Source of the DNA: Bacillus cytotoxicus
GTDB lineage: Bacteria > Bacillota > Bacilli > Bacillales > Bacillaceae_G
Length of the DNA stretch: 64,000 nucleotides
Assembly (NCBI RefSeq): GCF_023715645.1
Contig: NZ_JAMBOP010000020.1
Span: forward strand, 20,205-84,204
Direction: 5' to 3'
Below, one piece after another: positions 34,595 through 43,231 of the stretch. The notes below the pieces were generated by a model that saw only the letters and a list, made by a program, of their open reading frames with translations, was not told the origin of the DNA and did not search any database. How positions within the stretch are numbered: the first letter of the stretch is position 1; each line of letters opens with the position of its first letter. Both the position numbers and the translations under genes were made by a program.

Positions 34595-34874
34595 GTAACT
34601 ACTCAGTCATACATTTCATTTAGAAGTTTGGTAAGGAGTATGATTTCAGTGAAAATACCCTCCTTATTACCTATGGATAGTTATTTTCATTTTTCAGCAT
34701 ATAGATTGCTGTCATGAAGGTAAAAATGGCCCTACACCTTGCTACCTATTTTTGTTTTAAACCTTTGCGCGTGGCAGGAAAAGGCCCTAACCGCTCCTAT
34801 GCACAGCCAGTCCACCTCGACCATTTAAAAAAGTGCTTTTCTGTCGGTTTTTCATAGAGTGACTGAGTAGTTAC
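34595..34874 (-). mobile_element. intact TIR-bounded bcr1-chimeric MITE (280 bp)
   Basis: Terminal inverted repeats GTAACTACTCAGTCA at both ends and a perfect 8-bp target duplication CATGCAAA (34587-34594 and 34875-34882). Inside, in minus orientation relative to the copy at 61688, is the bcr1-like core with GGCAGGAAAAGGCCCTAACC. No open reading frame, so non-autonomous. It inserted at the edge of the terminator of the DUF3970-like gene. Confidence 0.9.
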
Positions 34875-34880
34875 CATGCA

Positions 34881-34917
34881 AAATAACCAAACCTATATTA
34901 TATGGGGTTGGTTATTT
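34881..34917. terminator. bidirectional terminator
   Basis: AATAACCAA and TTGGTTATT with inner CC-TATA pairing; overlaps the right target duplication of the MITE and the end of the next gene. Confidence 0.7.
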
Positions 34918-35097
34918 TATTTCCTCTTTTTGTTTATATGTGAGGTATGCTAAAACACTCTTACTATTTGTATACTTCGGATTATTACCCTTTCGCGGTT
35001 CACGTGAATATGTTCTTTCATATCCAGGTACTTCAGGCATATCCTTTAAAAATTGCATAACTTCGGTTTCTGTTCCTTCAATACGTACACGAATCAT
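34912..35097 (-). CDS. DUF3970 (YvzF-like) small protein
   Basis: 61 residues: MIRVRIEGTETEVMQFLKDM then PEVPGYERTYSREPRKGNNP. The start resembles the DUF3970 family (B. subtilis YvzF). Function unknown; basic and soluble. AGCAGGGAGC precedes the ATG. Confidence 0.6.
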   Translation of the reverse strand: MIRVRIEGTETEVMQFLKDMPEVPGYERTYSREPRKGNNPKYTNSKSVLAYLTYKQKEEIK

Positions 35098-35169
35098 TGT
35101 TATTGCTCCCTGCTAAATATTTTCTACTTTATCAAGTATATCGATTACTAGGAATCTCACAAGTATAAA

Positions 35170-35961
35170 TTATCGTTTTAAAGTAGATGATTTTCTAGCA
35201 ACAAACAATGCCATTTCTGTATAAAAAGACTTTACTTCATTATTTTCGATTGTAACATGAAACCATTCTTGCATTTCTTTAGGAGCATTTATCATATATG
35301 TTGTTAATTCATCCCTTTCAGTTTTAGGGACATTCATCATATCACACCACCAGTCAAAATTAAATTCTTTATCAAATGTGATATATGATTGCACCTGTAA
35401 TCCATTTCGTTCTAATAAAGAGATCCATTCAGTTTTTTTATATGCACGGTAGTGACTTGGATCGCGCTTCTTCTCTACAAAGTTATAAAAAACATCATAT
35501 TCTTCAACTTCTGGAGCAACATTATCAATAAGAAAAAAGAAACCATCACTTTCTAATGTTCGATGGACCTCCGCAATAAACTCCTTAACATTCGTAAAGT
35601 GATGCGCTGCGATGCGGCATGTAATTGTATCAAAAGATTCATTCGGAAATGGCAACCTTTCTGCATTTCCTTCTACAAATGAAACATTTACATGTCCATT
35701 TGAACGAATAAATTGTTCCGCTTTTTTTAACATATTCTCCGTCAAATCAAATGCAACCACATCTTGAAATAAAGGTGCCAATGTATTCGCAACGTGACCC
35801 CCACCCGTCGCTATATCAAGAAGCCGATTGTTCTTTTTACCTCGAACAAATTCAACAAGGCTGTGTAAATCTGTTCCTTTTGCATGAATGTGACTCGTTA
35901 CATATTTCGCAGCATTTTGACCAAATTGATTTACAATTAACTCTTCATTATTCACTTGCAT
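35170..35961 (-). CDS. class I SAM-dependent methyltransferase
   Basis: 263 residues. The SAM-binding motif I is LLDIATGGGHVANTLAPLF near 43, with VVAFDLTENMLKKAEQFIRS as motif II and FDTITCRIAAHHFTNVKEFI as post-motif, the UbiE/Methyltransf_11 pattern. The substrate is unknown. AAAGGAGCGG precedes the ATG. Monocistronic. Confidence 0.85.
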   Translation of the reverse strand: MQVNNEELIVNQFGQNAAKYVTSHIHAKGTDLHSLVEFVRGKKNNRLLDIATGGGHVANTLAPLFQDVVAFDLTENMLKKAEQFIRSNGHVNVSFVEGNAERLPFPNESFDTITCRIAAHHFTNVKEFIAEVHRTLESDGFFFLIDNVAPEVEEYDVFYNFVEKKRDPSHYRAYKKTEWISLLERNGLQVQSYITFDKEFNFDWWCDMMNVPKTERDELTTYMINAPKEMQEWFHVTIENNEVKSFYTEMALFVARKSSTLKR

Positions 35962-36088
35962 CCGCTCCTTTCATTACCATTTTCTTTAAAAGGTAATGAA
36001 ATCCTTCTTATAGCAATTTTTGAATTGAAAATATGCAATCTTTCCATCATTGACCTCTATATTTTCTCATTAGTAATTCAAAAAGTTT

Positions 36089-37969
36089 CTATTCACATGA
36101 ATCGTTTACTTTCTGATGTTCTTTTACATGTTTTTTCTTGATTAATATAGCTTTATACAAAGAAGCTAGACCTAATACAGCAAATACAATGATTACAGGA
36201 ATTCGAACCATATGTGGAAGGTAACGCGGAAGAAAGAAAAGACGTACTTTTTCATCTATACTAAGTACTTCAAATACGAATGGTACTATACTTTGATGAA
36301 CGAAAGAAAAAATACCGATAAACACAAGAAGTACGATAACAACAAGTTTTTTCTTAGGTAATTCAATCGCTTTATTTTGTACTTTCTTTTCACTATCCTC
36401 TCGCTGAGTTCTCATGCCATCTTTCATTTTAGCTAGTAATTCGGGGCCACTTGATTCCAGCTTTGCATAAGCAAGACGGCCAAACCACCAGACGAAGAAC
36501 GCTCCAGTACAAATACCAGTCGGTACACCCATCCATTGTAAGAAATGTAAATGAAGGAATGTTCCAATCCATACAACTACCAAAGCAGGTATAGCAGTTG
36601 CTAATACCATCATCATCATAAGCCAAGTTGTTATAAATAGTTTACTAGCATTCATATCGTCACCAGATACAATAGTACCACTTCCCCTCCTTTGAGGATC
36701 CGTTATAGGGATTAAGTTAAATACCGAGAACAATAAAATAAGACCTGCTGCCCCGCCCAGTAATGCGGGGATTAATGTAAACACCCATGGATAAACCCAA
36801 GTAAGTCCACTAAACGTTGTAAAAATAACTGTCGCTGTAATAGCAACTGGACCGACAACCAGTAACCAAGCTCCTTGTCGACCTCGTACATCAATCCGTT
36901 CTGCACCAGGAGTCACCAATGTTAACCACAATGCACTTCCATCAAAACCATATAAATTACAGGCAAACATACTTGTGAAAACAATCATAACTACTCCTGC
37001 CCATGGCATTAAGCTATGTATACCGGCAACCGTAACTAGGAAGCCATAAAACACTCCTATCCATAGACCCATTCGGAGGAAACGACCACGCTGCGGATCT
37101 CTAATCCAACATTGTAGTTCCTTAGTCATTATTGCTCCTATTTTAGTTGTTGGAAGTATTCGGAGAGCATTTCTATCATTTCTTTTAGTAGTCCAACCTT
37201 TTATTTTTGTAATATTTGTCGTTGTACTCCTTGTCAGCAATTTCACCCATATGTATAACAGAAGTGCGCAAAATATCGTTAGAACAAATAAAGAAACAAA
37301 AGCTAATAACCAATTTGATTGAGTAGCCTGATCTACAGCAAGTATCGACCAGCTTGACGGAAAGATGTACAGTATAATAGAATTTTTTGTCGTTATCCAG
37401 TTGATGGCAGGCAGTGCATACCAACCAACATTTAAAAACGCTATTGTAAAACCAATGAGCATTGCCCCAATCTCCATACCGATTCTAGATTTCATCGCCT
37501 CGCCCATGATACTTATCACTACCTTTGATAGCAGCACTACAAACACTAATTGTAAAATAACTGCTGGAACAGCAACTATAATTGCCCATAGGTTAAGGCG
37601 CGCTGCGTACAACAAGAGACCCATGAAAGCTATTAGACTAATCAGTGGTCCTAATCCTACAAAAGCTACGATAAGTAATGATTTAGCAAGTTTATACGAT
37701 TTAAGTGGGAGCAACATGAAGTATTCTGGACGTAATGTCCCATCTCCACCGGTGAGTACCGGTCCCATTATCCAGCCGAAAGTCCATACTGCAAAGACAA
37801 TATACAAAATATCCTTCGATATAGTAGAATTAGCAAGAGCAAAAAGCAGGATAGTTCCAATCGCTAGCAATAGGCCCAATAATCCTCCCATAATCAGGAG
37901 GACGGCCCTACTTCCATTCATCGAATGCCTAAGTATCGCTAACTTCATTCGGACTAATACACTAACCAA
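36089..37969 (-). CDS. ABC-2 type exporter permease
   Basis: 626 residues with about 12-14 hydrophobic segments and long cytoplasmic loops (KEIQCW-like region TKELQCWIRDPQRGRFLRM near 280). Motifs GGDGTLRPEYFMLLPLKSY near 74 and TPGAERIDVRGRQGAWLLVV near 355 remind me of actinobacterial two-gene exporters rather than Bacillus ones. It overlaps the ATPase gene by 16 bp. Substrate unknown. Possibly acquired by transfer together with the ATPase. Confidence 0.75.
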   Translation of the reverse strand: MVSVLVRMKLAILRHSMNGSRAVLLIMGGLLGLLLAIGTILLFALANSTISKDILYIVFAVWTFGWIMGPVLTGGDGTLRPEYFMLLPLKSYKLAKSLLIVAFVGLGPLISLIAFMGLLLYAARLNLWAIIVAVPAVILQLVFVVLLSKVVISIMGEAMKSRIGMEIGAMLIGFTIAFLNVGWYALPAINWITTKNSIILYIFPSSWSILAVDQATQSNWLLAFVSLFVLTIFCALLLYIWVKLLTRSTTTNITKIKGWTTKRNDRNALRILPTTKIGAIMTKELQCWIRDPQRGRFLRMGLWIGVFYGFLVTVAGIHSLMPWAGVVMIVFTSMFACNLYGFDGSALWLTLVTPGAERIDVRGRQGAWLLVVGPVAITATVIFTTFSGLTWVYPWVFTLIPALLGGAAGLILLFSVFNLIPITDPQRRGSGTIVSGDDMNASKLFITTWLMMMMVLATAIPALVVVWIGTFLHLHFLQWMGVPTGICTGAFFVWWFGRLAYAKLESSGPELLAKMKDGMRTQREDSEKKVQNKAIELPKKKLVVIVLLVFIGIFSFVHQSIVPFVFEVLSIDEKVRLFFLPRYLPHMVRIPVIIVFAVLGLASLYKAILIKKKHVKEHQKVNDSCE

Positions 37970-38754
37970 GGTAACTCTCCTCCTCCATCGGTACGACTAC
38001 CTACTAACCGAGCGAACGTTTCTTCAAGACTTTGTTCACCACAAACATAATCCATTGTTCCTGATGCAACTACTTGCCCTTTTGTGATAACAGCAACGTG
38101 GTCACAAAGTTGTTCAACTAATGCCATAACGTGACTAGAGAATACTACAGAACCGCCCGAAGCAACGAATCTCTGTAAAATCTTTTTAATAGTAGTTGCA
38201 GAAATCGGGTCTACAGCCTCAAACGGTTCGTCGAGAACAAGCAACTTTGGAGCATGAAGAAGTGCAAGAGCTAGTCCGATTTTTTTACGCATTCCAGTAG
38301 AGTAATTGATAACTAGCGTTTTTTCAGCATTGTTCAATTCAAGTACTGTGAGTAGTTCCTCTGTACGATGAGCGACTTTCTTAGCATCCATCCCTCGCAA
38401 TAGCCCTATATATGTTAATAGTTCGCGTCCAGTAAGTCTTTCTGGCATAGATAGCCCGTCTGGCAATACACCAACCAACATTTTAGCATGTGTTGGATTT
38501 CTCCAGACATCGACACCAAAAATTTTAACATCCCCTCCATCCGGTCTTAGTAATCCTACAGCCATTGACAGCGAAGTAGTCTTACCTGCTCCGTTCGGTC
38601 CAACCACTCCATAAAATGAGCCCCTTGGTACCGTTAAGTCAATATGATCAACTGCAATAAACTCACCGAATCGTTTATACAGTTTAATAAGCTGTAGCGC
38701 TGGGGAAGATTCATCAAATATAGATTCTGGTGTTATTGTGTCAGAACTTTTCAT
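37954..38754 (-). CDS. ABC transporter ATP-binding protein
   Basis: 266 residues. Walker A GPNGAGKTTSLSMAVGLL near 47, signature YSTGMRKKIGLALALL near 143, Walker B LLVLDEPFEAVDP near 164, and H-loop VVFSSHVMALVEQL. The stretch VGVLPDGLSMPERLTGRELL is typical of actinobacterial exporters. ATG at 38754 follows GGAAGGAAC. The start lies inside the 3' end of a truncated GNAT gene, and the operon continues into the permease. Confidence 0.9.
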   Translation of the reverse strand: MKSSDTITPESIFDESSPALQLIKLYKRFGEFIAVDHIDLTVPRGSFYGVVGPNGAGKTTSLSMAVGLLRPDGGDVKIFGVDVWRNPTHAKMLVGVLPDGLSMPERLTGRELLTYIGLLRGMDAKKVAHRTEELLTVLELNNAEKTLVINYSTGMRKKIGLALALLHAPKLLVLDEPFEAVDPISATTIKKILQRFVASGGSVVFSSHVMALVEQLCDHVAVITKGQVVASGTMDYVCGEQSLEETFARLVGSRTDGGGELPWLVY

Positions 38755-39097
38755 ACTTTTTGTTCCTTCCAATTCCCAGTTCTCTGTAACCTTTTCTAAT
38801 CAATATTCCAAAAGAACCTGTATGAGACAATCGTTTTCTATTTTTAGTAATTTCAAATACGATCCATCCAACAACTTCACCATCTTTTTCAGCTACAATT
38901 AATGTTTCATTTTCACTCTCTAATATGCTCTGTACCCATTCTTTTTGTTGAGATGACGTTTTAGTAAACTTTTCCGATTCCGAAATTAGAAATTCACCTT
39001 CGGAAACAATTGATTTCTGTATGTCTAAAATTGCTTCGGCATCTTCTATTTTCCCAGTACGAATAATGTAACTATCTATATCTTTTTGAATTGACAA
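38741..39097 (-). pseudogene. 3'-truncated GNAT acetyltransferase
   Basis: 118 residues from a TTG start with GGGAGGGG upstream. The N-terminal three quarters are normal GNAT (SYIIRTGKIEDAEAILDIQK, LIVAEKDGEVVGWIVFEIT, FGILIRKGYRELGIG). The frame then ends NKKYEKF exactly at the acetyl-CoA loop, where about 50 further residues are expected. The breakpoint coincides with the ribosome binding site and start of the ABC ATPase gene, so the 3' end appears replaced by the transporter operon. Confidence 0.65.
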
Positions 39098-39480
39098 TTA
39101 AATCCCCTCCCTGCTAAATAAATAATTTATTTATATTCCCTATCCCTTGATAATATCCTTCTTGAAAAAACCTGCCTTCGTTAGATCAATAATCTCTAAA
39201 TCAAAAATTGAAGCTACCATGGACGCATATTCATATATTTGAAGGGATCATGTTTCAAATTATCTTACTTGGAACTGTTTTTTCTTGAAAACCGCTGCTA
39301 TATATATATATGTATTTTTATTATAAAAATACGGTAAAGGAAATTTTATTGTCATCACTATTTTAAAATTCCCATTAAAAATGGTAAAATAAACTTGTGT
39401 GTGTTTTCAGAAAAAATAAAACAATACGAATATCAAGATAAGTCTTAATTATAACAATAGTATTCTAGGAGGTGTTATTC
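39098..39480. other. intergenic DNA with a possible gene remnant
   Basis: A minus-strand open stretch at 39140-39247 without start codon reads YEYASMVASIFDLEIIDLTK and AGFFKKDIIKG before a stop, and looks like a degraded C-terminus of unknown family. A TATATATATATGTATTTTTA tract lies near 39300. The aminotransferase ribosome binding site TAGGAGGTG is at 39465. Confidence 0.35.
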
Positions 39481-40674
39481 ATGAATTATACGCTAGCAAA
39501 TCGCATGGAAGCATTTCAATCATCAATTTTTAGTGAACTAGCAGCATATAAAAAAAAGAAAATCGCAGAAGGTCATGAAATTATTGACTTAAGTATCGGA
39601 AACCCGGATATGCCACCAGCTGATATTGTCATAAATACACTTGTAAATGCAGCAAATGAAAAGACTAATTATGGATATACATTAACAGGTACACAAGAAT
39701 TTCACGAAGCTGTAACAGAATATTATGAGATGAATCACCATGTTACTTTAAATGCCGCTAATGAAATCTTATTATTAATGGGATCACAAGACGGACTTGT
39801 TCATTTACCGATGGTTTTCGCTAATCCAGATGATATTATTCTTGTTCCAGACCCAGGTTACACAGCATATGCGACAGGTCTTGCAATGGCAGGAGCAAGA
39901 CCTTATTTAATGCCGTTAAAAAAAGAAACTCATTTTCTTCCTGATTTACATACGATTCCAAAAGAAGTTGCTCAAAAAGCAAAAATGATGATTTTAAACT
40001 TCCCTGGTAATCCTGTACCGGCAATGGCTACGGAATCATTCTTTGCCGATGTGGTTGCTTTTGCAAAAAAATACAATATAATTGTCGTGCATGACTTTGC
40101 TTATTCTGAATTTTATTATGATAATCAAAAACCGATTAGTTTTCTATCCGTTCCCGGAGCAAAAGATGTTGGTGTAGAGATCAACTCTTTATCGAAAAGC
40201 TACAGCTTAGCAGGCAGTCGCATTGGCTATATAATTGGCAATGCAGAAATCGTCGGAGCGCTAAGCCAATTTAAATCAAATACAGATTATGGCGTCTTTC
40301 TTCCCATTCAAAAAGCAGCAACGGTTGCTCTAAAAGAGGGTGCTACCTATTGCGCAGTGAACCGGACGATTTATCAAAAGCGAAGAGATATAATTATTGA
40401 TGGATTAGCAGAATTGGGTTGGCATGTTGAAAAGCCGGCCGGTAGCATGTTTGTATGGGCAGAAATTCCAAATGGCTATACTTCTTTAGAATTTGCATAT
40501 GCATTAATTGATCGTGCCAATGTCGTTGTTACACCAGGTCATGCATTTGGCCCGCATGGAGAAGGCTTTGTTCGCATTGCCCTTGTTCAAAATGAAGAAA
40601 AACTAAAACAAGTAGTTAACAACATTAAAAATAGTGGGATTTTTTGTAATGAGGGGACTTTAATCGAAAATTAA
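39481..40674 (+). CDS. class I/II PLP-dependent aminotransferase (LL-DAP aminotransferase-like)
   Basis: 397 residues, fold type I. It has IIDLSIGNPDMPPADIVI near 33, GSQDGLVHLPMVFANPDD near 97, NFPGNPVPAMATESFF near 178, VVHDFAYSEFYYD near 204 and the PLP-binding Lys in NSLSKSYSLAGSRIGY near 236. C-terminal Arg is in GEGFVRIALV. This resembles the LL-diaminopimelate/PatA-like aminotransferases. The ATG at 39481 lies nine bases after AGGAGGTG; the in-frame GTG at 39472 overlaps that site. Confidence 0.85.
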   Translation: MNYTLANRMEAFQSSIFSELAAYKKKKIAEGHEIIDLSIGNPDMPPADIVINTLVNAANEKTNYGYTLTGTQEFHEAVTEYYEMNHHVTLNAANEILLLMGSQDGLVHLPMVFANPDDIILVPDPGYTAYATGLAMAGARPYLMPLKKETHFLPDLHTIPKEVAQKAKMMILNFPGNPVPAMATESFFADVVAFAKKYNIIVVHDFAYSEFYYDNQKPISFLSVPGAKDVGVEINSLSKSYSLAGSRIGYIIGNAEIVGALSQFKSNTDYGVFLPIQKAATVALKEGATYCAVNRTIYQKRRDIIIDGLAELGWHVEKPAGSMFVWAEIPNGYTSLEFAYALIDRANVVVTPGHAFGPHGEGFVRIALVQNEEKLKQVVNNIKNSGIFCNEGTLIEN

Positions 40675-40691
40675 ATACAAATAAAAAAAGA

Positions 40692-40845
40692 CATAAAAAC
40701 CCTCTTTCTTTTTAGGCGAGTAAGAGCATCTGGCCATGCATAGAAGCGGTCAGTGCCTTTTTCTGCCACATGCAAGGTTTAAAACAAAGAGAGAAAGTAA
40801 GCATAGCAGCGACCTATATGTCGAGAAATTATTGGTTTATATGCA
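40692..40845 (+). repeat. bcr1 repeat
   Basis: Full-length-looking copy: ATAAAAACCCTCTTTCTTTT, GCATCTGGCCATGCATAGAA, GCGGTCAGTGCCTTTTTCTG, CCACATGCAAGGTTTAAAAC, and terminal TTGGTTTATAT. The ends (ATAAAAACC and GGTTTATAT) are weakly inverted. Confidence 0.85.
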
Positions 40846-40873
40846 ATGAGGTCCAATTTAGATTTACAAATGA

Positions 40874-40909
40874 GAACAGTGATATTTACACTCACTGTTC
40901 TTTTTCTTC
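40874..40909. terminator. terminator at the end of the ger operon
   Basis: GAACAGTGA pairs with TCACTGTTC; the T-run TTTTTCTT is on the plus strand, yet the hairpin can serve both converging units. Confidence 0.65.
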
Positions 40910-40911
40910 TA

Positions 40912-42117
40912 TTAAGATCCTTCCGCGCCATAACCCTTAATGTTTATTTTCACACTATATTTGATTGGAACTTTACTAAATGTTTTATCCCAATCTTTTT
41001 TAACCTTTTCCCATACTTTCGGATATTTAATTCTTAATCTGTTTCCGAAGCCAGCCACGTCGACTTCATATTCTTTTTGAATTTTTTTAAATGTATGGTC
41101 CACTAATCGACTCACTTCTTGTTCAGCTGCTTTTTCTGCTTTTGTTAGAAATTTATTTTTAAAAGGCGTTCCTGAAGCAATCCAGTTTTCAGATATCCGT
41201 CCCTCTGATTCGATATTTACATCAAAAGAAATTTTGTTTCCTTTAACGTGAGGAGTAATCGTACTTTTCATAGATACAACCTCATACATAATGATTTGCC
41301 CTGTATCTTTATCGCGGCCTTTCACTAAACCGCCTTTCCCCTTCCCGCTTATCCATGTTAAGCCTTCCAATTCTTTTTCAGACAAAAAACCATGTAATTT
41401 TTTTGTCTTTCCTTTTATAATAGCAGCTCCCGAAAATTTCACTTCTCCATCTGATGAAAGTACATTTTGCAGCAGAAAACTGGAGTCTGATTGCATTTTA
41501 CCTGGTAATTTTGCAAGCGGAACAGGGGCTAAAATCCTTGAGGTTCTATATTGATTATCTGCAATTCCATACAAACGAAGCGCCGGAATTTCTCCTTTTT
41601 CATTCATTTCTAACGTCTTACTAGCTCGTTCTTTACTAATTAACATGAGGCAGCTTGGTCGAATCTCATTATCACGAAGATAAAGATCAAGTAACTTTTT
41701 CAAACTATACGTACGCGCAAGATCCGCACTAATAACCATTACTTTCGTGTGGTGAAAGATTACAGGACGATCCCTTCTTAAAGAAACCTCACGAATCATT
41801 TGATGGAGAGAATCTCCGGTTTCAGAAACATTCGTATAAGCCTTTCCTTGCGATGCCCCGCCCTTCCCACCTCCACCAGATGATTGTGGTTTAACGAATT
41901 GGTAGGTTGTTGTAATAATATTCTTTTTTGAATACCCCCCACCCTTTTCTTCTAGCGCTTTCTCAACAGTTGACTCCTTCCCTTTATCAAATGCCAGACC
42001 TACCTCGAAACCCAGTTCTTCAATTTCATGACTACTCCAGCAACCTGTTAGAGAAAAAAGGAAAAGAACTGATGGTAAAACGAGAAGGAATCGTATATGG
42101 TTAAGACTTTGCTTCAT
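40912..42117 (-). CDS. Ger(x)C family spore germination lipoprotein
   Basis: 401 residues. A signal peptide ends in the lipobox LFSLTGCW near residue 26, giving a lipid-anchored protein on the spore inner membrane. The body has the GerAC pattern: EELGFEVGLAFDKG, ETGDSLHQMIREVSLRRDRP, FHHTKVMVISADLARTYSLK and LLDLYLRDNEIRPSC. A Gly/Ser/Lys-rich loop (SSGGGGKGGASQGK) lies near 77. C subunit of a germinant receptor; it overlaps the B gene by 17 bp. Confidence 0.9.
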   Translation of the reverse strand: MKQSLNHIRFLLVLPSVLFLFSLTGCWSSHEIEELGFEVGLAFDKGKESTVEKALEEKGGGYSKKNIITTTYQFVKPQSSGGGGKGGASQGKAYTNVSETGDSLHQMIREVSLRRDRPVIFHHTKVMVISADLARTYSLKKLLDLYLRDNEIRPSCLMLISKERASKTLEMNEKGEIPALRLYGIADNQYRTSRILAPVPLAKLPGKMQSDSSFLLQNVLSSDGEVKFSGAAIIKGKTKKLHGFLSEKELEGLTWISGKGKGGLVKGRDKDTGQIIMYEVVSMKSTITPHVKGNKISFDVNIESEGRISENWIASGTPFKNKFLTKAEKAAEQEVSRLVDHTFKKIQKEYEVDVAGFGNRLRIKYPKVWEKVKKDWDKTFSKVPIKYSVKINIKGYGAEGS

Positions 42118-43207
42118 ACTTTCTCTTCCTCCATTTTATAATTATGAGGAGAAGAATCGGCAATATTCCGAATAAATACAAAGCCGAATTACCAATCATA
42201 TCCCCAAGTTTGAATAAGTCGTTAATATTTTTGGGTGTAAAAGCAATAATGTAAACGACTGGAAGTAATCCATACAAAAATAAATGGATGTTCTTTTTAA
42301 AAAGTTGCGCCAATCCCAAAGCAGCCGCATAGTAACAAATTGAATAAGTCGAAAAGATTTGCATAATCCATATCACGAGTAATAAAGATTCAAATCGTTC
42401 AAATATTAAACCAGGAATTTCAAAGCTTCTCATGAGATCAAATGTTGGCCATGTTCTTGTGACTACTCCATCGACAGAAAACGCTCCAATAACCATTACT
42501 ACAGTAATTACATAAAAAACCAAAGGGATAGCGGTTCCAACTAAAATAACTTTTACAGCTTTGTTCGGTTGTTTCATAAACATCAATAGGATCAACATGA
42601 TTTCGGCTCCCGAATATGCGAGAGTTGTTGTTTTTATCCCTTTAAGTACTGGCATAAAACCTAACCCTAATACCGGACGGAGATTATCTATCTCAAATAT
42701 TCCAATACTCATAAAAGCAGTTAGCAAAAAGATAAAGACTGTGATTGGGAATATAATTCCAAACATACGAGCCATTGGATTTATACCACCAATCATCAAA
42801 TAGAGACTCACCCACATAAATGTCATAATAATAGCCCAGCCGGGTGTTCCTTCAAGTAAAAAGAAACTTGTTACTTCTTCCAATATCCTCACTTCATATG
42901 AGGCAAGAGTAAAAAAGTGAACGATAATAAATAGACTAAGTAACCCACCTACCCATTTCCCAACAATATCTTGACTGTATTGATAAAATGTTTTTTCGGG
43001 AAATTGTTGACTTAATTTGACGATGATTACCCCCGTAACCATCGCTATCAACCCTCCTAAAATAACAGTTATCCAAACATCTGGTGTTTTCACTTGCTCT
43101 GCAGCTGTTCTAGGTAAAGTGAGAATACCTGCTGCAAGTATATAATTAATTAAAATGACAGCTGCTTGTGAAGTCTCAATTCGATCTTTAGGATTGATAA
43201 TCATCAC
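42101..43207 (-). CDS. GerAB-type endospore germination permease
   Basis: 368 residues with about ten transmembrane helices of the APC superfamily. It starts INPKDRIETSQAAVILINYI followed by GILTLPRTAAEQVKTPDVW, diagnostic of GerAB proteins. This is the likely germinant-binding subunit of the receptor in the spore inner membrane. It lies 24 bp after the A gene and overlaps the C gene. Confidence 0.9.
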   Translation of the reverse strand: MMIINPKDRIETSQAAVILINYILAAGILTLPRTAAEQVKTPDVWITVILGGLIAMVTGVIIVKLSQQFPEKTFYQYSQDIVGKWVGGLLSLFIIVHFFTLASYEVRILEEVTSFFLLEGTPGWAIIMTFMWVSLYLMIGGINPMARMFGIIFPITVFIFLLTAFMSIGIFEIDNLRPVLGLGFMPVLKGIKTTTLAYSGAEIMLILLMFMKQPNKAVKVILVGTAIPLVFYVITVVMVIGAFSVDGVVTRTWPTFDLMRSFEIPGLIFERFESLLLVIWIMQIFSTYSICYYAAALGLAQLFKKNIHLFLYGLLPVVYIIAFTPKNINDLFKLGDMIGNSALYLFGILPILLLIIIKWRKRKYEAKS

Positions 43208-43231
43208 TAGTCACTTCCTTTTCAAAGTAAG

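Noticed and set aside
37365-38087. 240-codon plus-strand ORF across the ABC permease/ATPase junction
   Set aside because: Antisense shadow of two overlapping genes with clear motifs; no start signals.
39300-39320. TATATATATATATG tract as a microsatellite or phase-variable element
   Set aside because: Short and in intergenic AT-rich DNA, not placed between promoter hexamers or in a reading frame.
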